64,000 nt of DNA from Siphonobacter sp. BAB-5405. GTDB taxonomy: Bacteria; Bacteroidota; Bacteroidia; Cytophagales; Spirosomataceae. The stretch is taken from positions 62,001 through 126,000 of the forward strand of contig NZ_NJAG01000007.1 of the NCBI RefSeq assembly GCF_002872335.1. The letters run 5' to 3'. Shown here one piece after another: positions 61,072 through 64,000 of this stretch. Numbering within the stretch: position 1 is the first letter of the stretch; each line of letters starts with the position of its first letter. Both the position numbers and the translations under genes were made by a program. A model generated the notes under the pieces. The model was not told the origin of the DNA and did not search any database. It saw only the letters and a program-made list of their open reading frames with translations.

Positions 61072-64000
61072 ATGATGAGGAAATTTTTACCACTAACCCG
61101 AGCTTTAGGATTTCTGGTAACGCTGGTGTTACTGATGGCAGGCCAGTCCGCCTTTGCTCAGGTTACCACCTCTTCCATCAGCGGACGAGTTACTGATGTT
61201 AAAGGTGAAACCCTGCCCGGTGCATCAGTTGTAGCCGTTCACGAACCTTCGGGTACGCGTTACGGTACAGTAACTAATGCAAACGGTTTATTTTCCCTGC
61301 CCAACGTGCGAGTAGGTGGCCCTTACCGGGTAACGGTATCCTTTGTCGGTTACACCGAACAGAGCCAAACCAATGTTTTCGCCGAATTAGGTGGTACTGC
61401 AACCGTTAATGTCACGCTTTCCGACGCTGGTACGCAACTGAGTGAAGTGACTGTTAGAGGATCGGGCGAAGATGTACAACGCGTAGGTGCCTCTACGAAC
61501 CTTTCAAATCGTCAATTGAATACGTTACCGACGATTACCCGGAGTATTGGAGACTTTACGCGGATTACGCCTCAAGCCAGTGGTAACAACTTTGGTGGAC
61601 GCGATGGTCGTTACAACAACATCCAGGTTGATGGTGCTAACCTGAATAACAACTTTGGTCTGAGCAACGATCCGTTGCCCGGCGGCGGAAACCCCATCTC
61701 ACTGGATGCTATCGAAACGGTTTCTGTCAACATTGCTCCTTTTGACGTACGTCAGTCCAACTTTACGGGTGCCGGTATTTCAGCCATTACCCGTAGTGGT
61801 GACAATGAATTCAAGGGATCGGTTTACACGTTCTACCGGGATCAGTCTTTCAACGGTACGAAAGTGAAAGATTTCACCATCGAAAACCTGCCGAAACAAC
61901 AAAGCAAAATCTTTGGTGCTCGTTTGGGTGGACCCATCATCAAGAATAAACTGTTTTTCTTTGCCAGCTACGAATACGAAGAAGCGAGCCGTCCGGGTAT
62001 CAACTTCGTTCCCAGTGGTTCTTCCGTTACCGGCACACCTTCCAGCGTTAGCCGCGATTCTCTGGCCCGGGTTTCTAACTACCTGCGGGAGAAATTCAAT
62101 TACAACACGGGTTCGTACGAAAACTTCCCCAACTTCGTTAATAAGAACTCCAAAATTCTGGCCCGCATTGACTGGAACATTAACACCAAGCACAAGCTGA
62201 CGGTTAAGTATAGTGACTTCAATGGAACAGACGGACAAGCTCTGAACGGAAGTAGTGTACCGAACGGCGGAATTAATCGTGGTGTAAACCCGCTGCTGCC
62301 AAATGGCTTGACTCGTCTGCCGAACAACCGCTTCAGTACGCGTTCGATGTCTTTCGAAAACTCGAACTACGGCTTTGAAAACACGGTTCGTTCCGGTACT
62401 GCTGAATTGAACAGTACGATCAACAGCAACATGTCTAACCAGATCATTGTAACGGCTACCAAAACCAATACGGTTCGTACCTTCAATGGCGGCGTATTCC
62501 CAACCATCGACATTTTGGATGGTAGAGGTCAAAACCAGATTTCTGCGGGTATGGACCCCTTTACCCAGAATAACCGGGTTGTAAACGATGTGTACAGCGT
62601 GATTGATAACTTCACCTATACGCTCAACAAGCATACCATTACGGCCGGTGCTTCGTACGAGTACCAACGCGTAGGTAACATGTTCATGGCTCCTTCGAAT
62701 GGTTACTACATCTTCAACAGCATCAGTGATCTGGTGAACGATCGGGCTCCCATCTATTATGCCCACACCTATTCTTTGGTTCCTGGACAGAAAGAAGTAT
62801 TCTCGGCTGATTTGAAGATTGGTTTGCTGGGTATCTACGCTCAGGATGAATTTGCCATCAATCCTAACTTCACGCTGACGGCTGGTTTACGGGTCGATAA
62901 GCCTTTCTATCTGGATCAAGCTTTGTTGAATCCGGCAGCCAACAACGTACAGTTCTTTGCTAAAGATGGTGTTTCTAAAGTAAACTATCAGACCGATTAC
63001 CCCAACTCAGACTGGTATTTTTCTCCCCGCGTAGGCTTCAAGTATACCACGGGTAAAAACAATTCCTGGACGCTTCGTGGCGGTACCGGTTTATTTACGG
63101 GCCGTTTCCCGCTGGTATGGCTGACGAACATTCCTTCGAACTCGGGTATGTACCAATTCGGAGGTAGCATTACGAACCCCGCTACGCTCGCAAACATTCG
63201 CCTGAACGCGAATCCCGATACCTACGCTAATTTATTCCCTCAGCAAGCGGGCACGGCACTTCCTAACGACGTAGTATTTGCGGATAAAAACTGGAAGTTC
63301 CCCCAAGTATGGCGAAGCAACCTGGGTATTGATAAAAACCTGGGTAATGGCTGGAAAGTAACCGGAGAATTCCTGTACACGAAAGACGTAAACGCCATTC
63401 GGATGCGGAACGCCAACCTCGTAGCTCCTACGGGTACGCTGGCGGGTCCTGACAATCGCGAAGTCATTACGGGTTCGAACCGTTTGAACACCAATACGTC
63501 TTCGGCCATTGTACTGGAAAATACGTCGAAAGGTTACGGTTACTCCCTCACGGGTCAGATCAGCAAGGCGTACAATAATGGCCTGTATGGTTCATTAGCG
63601 TATACTTATACGGATGCCAAAGACGTAACGGCTAACCCTGGCAACCGGGCCTCCTCCGTGTGGAATGCAAACCCGAACGTTGGAACTTCGAACAGTCTGG
63701 AACTGGGTTACTCGCAGTACATGGTGCCTCACCGTATTGTAGGTACCCTCTCCTACCGCAAAGAATACATCAAACACGCCGCTACGACGCTTACGTTGTT
63801 CTTTGAAGCAGCTTCACAAGGTAACTTCAGCTACGTATACAACGGTGACATCAATGGTGACGGTAACAACACGACTGACCTGATGTACATTCCCCGCGAT
63901 CCTTCTGAGATCACGTTTGTAGCTTCCGGTACGGGTGCCAATGCAATCTCAGCTGAAGATCAGTCGGCGGCATTCTTCCGCTTCCTGGAGCAGGATAATT
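61072..64000 (+). CDS. Oar-like TonB-dependent receptor, 5' part
   Basis: At least 976 residues of a large outer-membrane receptor that continues beyond the window. A signal peptide (MMRKFLPLTRALGFLVTLVL) is followed by a carboxypeptidase-regulatory domain (about 30-120, SISGRVTDVKGETLPGASVV). A plug follows (TNLSNRQLNTLPTITRSIGD, IQVDGANLNNNFG), and then IAPFDVRQSNFTGAGISAI and TRSGDNEFKGSVYTFYRD, typical of the Oar type rather than SusC. The rest is the beta barrel. No SusD-like gene is visible. The ligand may be a peptide, protein or glycan; the frame is open to the end. Confidence 0.93.
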   Translation, partial: MMRKFLPLTRALGFLVTLVLLMAGQSAFAQVTTSSISGRVTDVKGETLPGASVVAVHEPSGTRYGTVTNANGLFSLPNVRVGGPYRVTVSFVGYTEQSQTNVFAELGGTATVNVTLSDAGTQLSEVTVRGSGEDVQRVGASTNLSNRQLNTLPTITRSIGDFTRITPQASGNNFGGRDGRYNNIQVDGANLNNNFGLSNDPLPGGGNPISLDAIETVSVNIAPFDVRQSNFTGAGISAITRSGDNEFKGSVYTFYRDQSFNGTKVKDFTIENLPKQQSKIFGARLGGPIIKNKLFFFASYEYEEASRPGINFVPSGSSVTGTPSSVSRDSLARVSNYLREKFNYNTGSYENFPNFVNKNSKILARIDWNINTKHKLTVKYSDFNGTDGQALNGSSVPNGGINRGVNPLLPNGLTRLPNNRFSTRSMSFENSNYGFENTVRSGTAELNSTINSNMSNQIIVTATKTNTVRTFNGGVFPTIDILDGRGQNQISAGMDPFTQNNRVVNDVYSVIDNFTYTLNKHTITAGASYEYQRVGNMFMAPSNGYYIFNSISDLVNDRAPIYYAHTYSLVPGQKEVFSADLKIGLLGIYAQDEFAINPNFTLTAGLRVDKPFYLDQALLNPAANNVQFFAKDGVSKVNYQTDYPNSDWYFSPRVGFKYTTGKNNSWTLRGGTGLFTGRFPLVWLTNIPSNSGMYQFGGSITNPATLANIRLNANPDTYANLFPQQAGTALPNDVVFADKNWKFPQVWRSNLGIDKNLGNGWKVTGEFLYTKDVNAIRMRNANLVAPTGTLAGPDNREVITGSNRLNTNTSSAIVLENTSKGYGYSLTGQISKAYNNGLYGSLAYTYTDAKDVTANPGNRASSVWNANPNVGTSNSLELGYSQYMVPHRIVGTLSYRKEYIKHAATTLTLFFEAASQGNFSYVYNGDINGDGNNTTDLMYIPRDPSEITFVASGTGANAISAEDQSAAFFRFLEQDN

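Noticed and set aside
61780-62766. 328-codon antisense frame within the TonB receptor
   Set aside because: It is a shadow of the receptor coding sequence on the other strand and shows no domain.
1-64000. CRISPR arrays, prophage, IS elements, toxin-antitoxin or defence islands
   Set aside because: No regularly spaced repeats, transposase, integrase, Cas, restriction or toxin genes were seen on either strand.

Overview
The window is a chromosomal segment of a member of the Bacteroidota, most likely of the Cytophagales (Spirosomataceae or Siphonobacter-like; the genus is an inference). The evidence is a large secreted protein with a type IX secretion (Por) C-terminal sorting domain, an Oar-like TonB-dependent receptor, a Rho factor with a long acidic insertion, promoters of the Bacteroidota type (TTG-N19-TAnnTTTG), and the near absence of Shine-Dalgarno sites. 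Most of the window is ordinary housekeeping and envelope DNA. I see no prophage, IS element, CRISPR array or plasmid gene.

Layout. 1-374 holds the 5' end of hisG. 639-4753 holds a GNAT acetyltransferase and four glycosyltransferases, two of them tandem duplicates. 4849-10032 holds a giant SGNH/Ig-repeat T9SS protein, two small genes and a 23S pseudouridine synthase. 10081-14365 holds clpC, a WbqC-like gene and an LpxL-type acyltransferase. 14422-19644 is a run of minus-strand genes: YciO, a GT2, YihY/BrkB, a thioesterase, MltG and an Ldh-type oxidoreductase. 19730-22511 is a purine-salvage operon (Crp regulator, NCS2 permease, exported MTA/SAH nucleosidase). 22864-26776 holds aroA, a small exported protein, a DUF502 protein and an M42 peptidase. 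26864-29065 is a compact trio: an OmpA-like protein plus two membrane-anchored helix-hairpin-helix paralogues. 29360-37399 holds rho, an MscS channel, Moco genes (mobA, moaC, moeA) and a DPP-IV peptidase. 37618-40796 holds a cellobiose 2-epimerase, a lipoprotein and a frameshifted endonuclease/phosphatase gene. 41075-44424 is a peptidoglycan-peptide recycling operon (dipeptide epimerase, AONS/KBL-like PLP enzyme, NlpC/P60 peptidase), followed by tRNA-Arg(ACG). 44834-51158 holds a GH92-type glycosidase, two Ig-like (BIG2) lipoprotein paralogues, a long gap rich in palindromes and a large lipoprotein. 51437-57291 is a three-gene RND efflux operon. 57300-57940 carries a REP/BIME-like repeat. 57940-64000 holds an AmpG-like MFS permease, a cysteine desulfurase and the start of an Oar-like TonB receptor that runs off the end.

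Genes that appear to act together: NlpC/P60, dipeptide epimerase and the AONS-like enzyme (processing of L-Ala-D-Glu from cell wall), with AmpG-like import further along; the Crp, permease and nucleosidase genes (scavenging of purines from nucleosides); MoaC, MobA and MoeA (molybdenum cofactor); and TolC, RND pump and adaptor (efflux). The observations I rate highest are the OmpA/HhH trio, the GH92 protein whose expected catalytic acid looks like Gln, the recycling operon with a PLP enzyme of unknown role, the exported nucleosidase, the altered proton-relay residues of the RND pump, and the unexplained palindrome cluster at 49.36-49.46 kb. No single region is clearly a new system; the OmpA/HhH trio is the best candidate.
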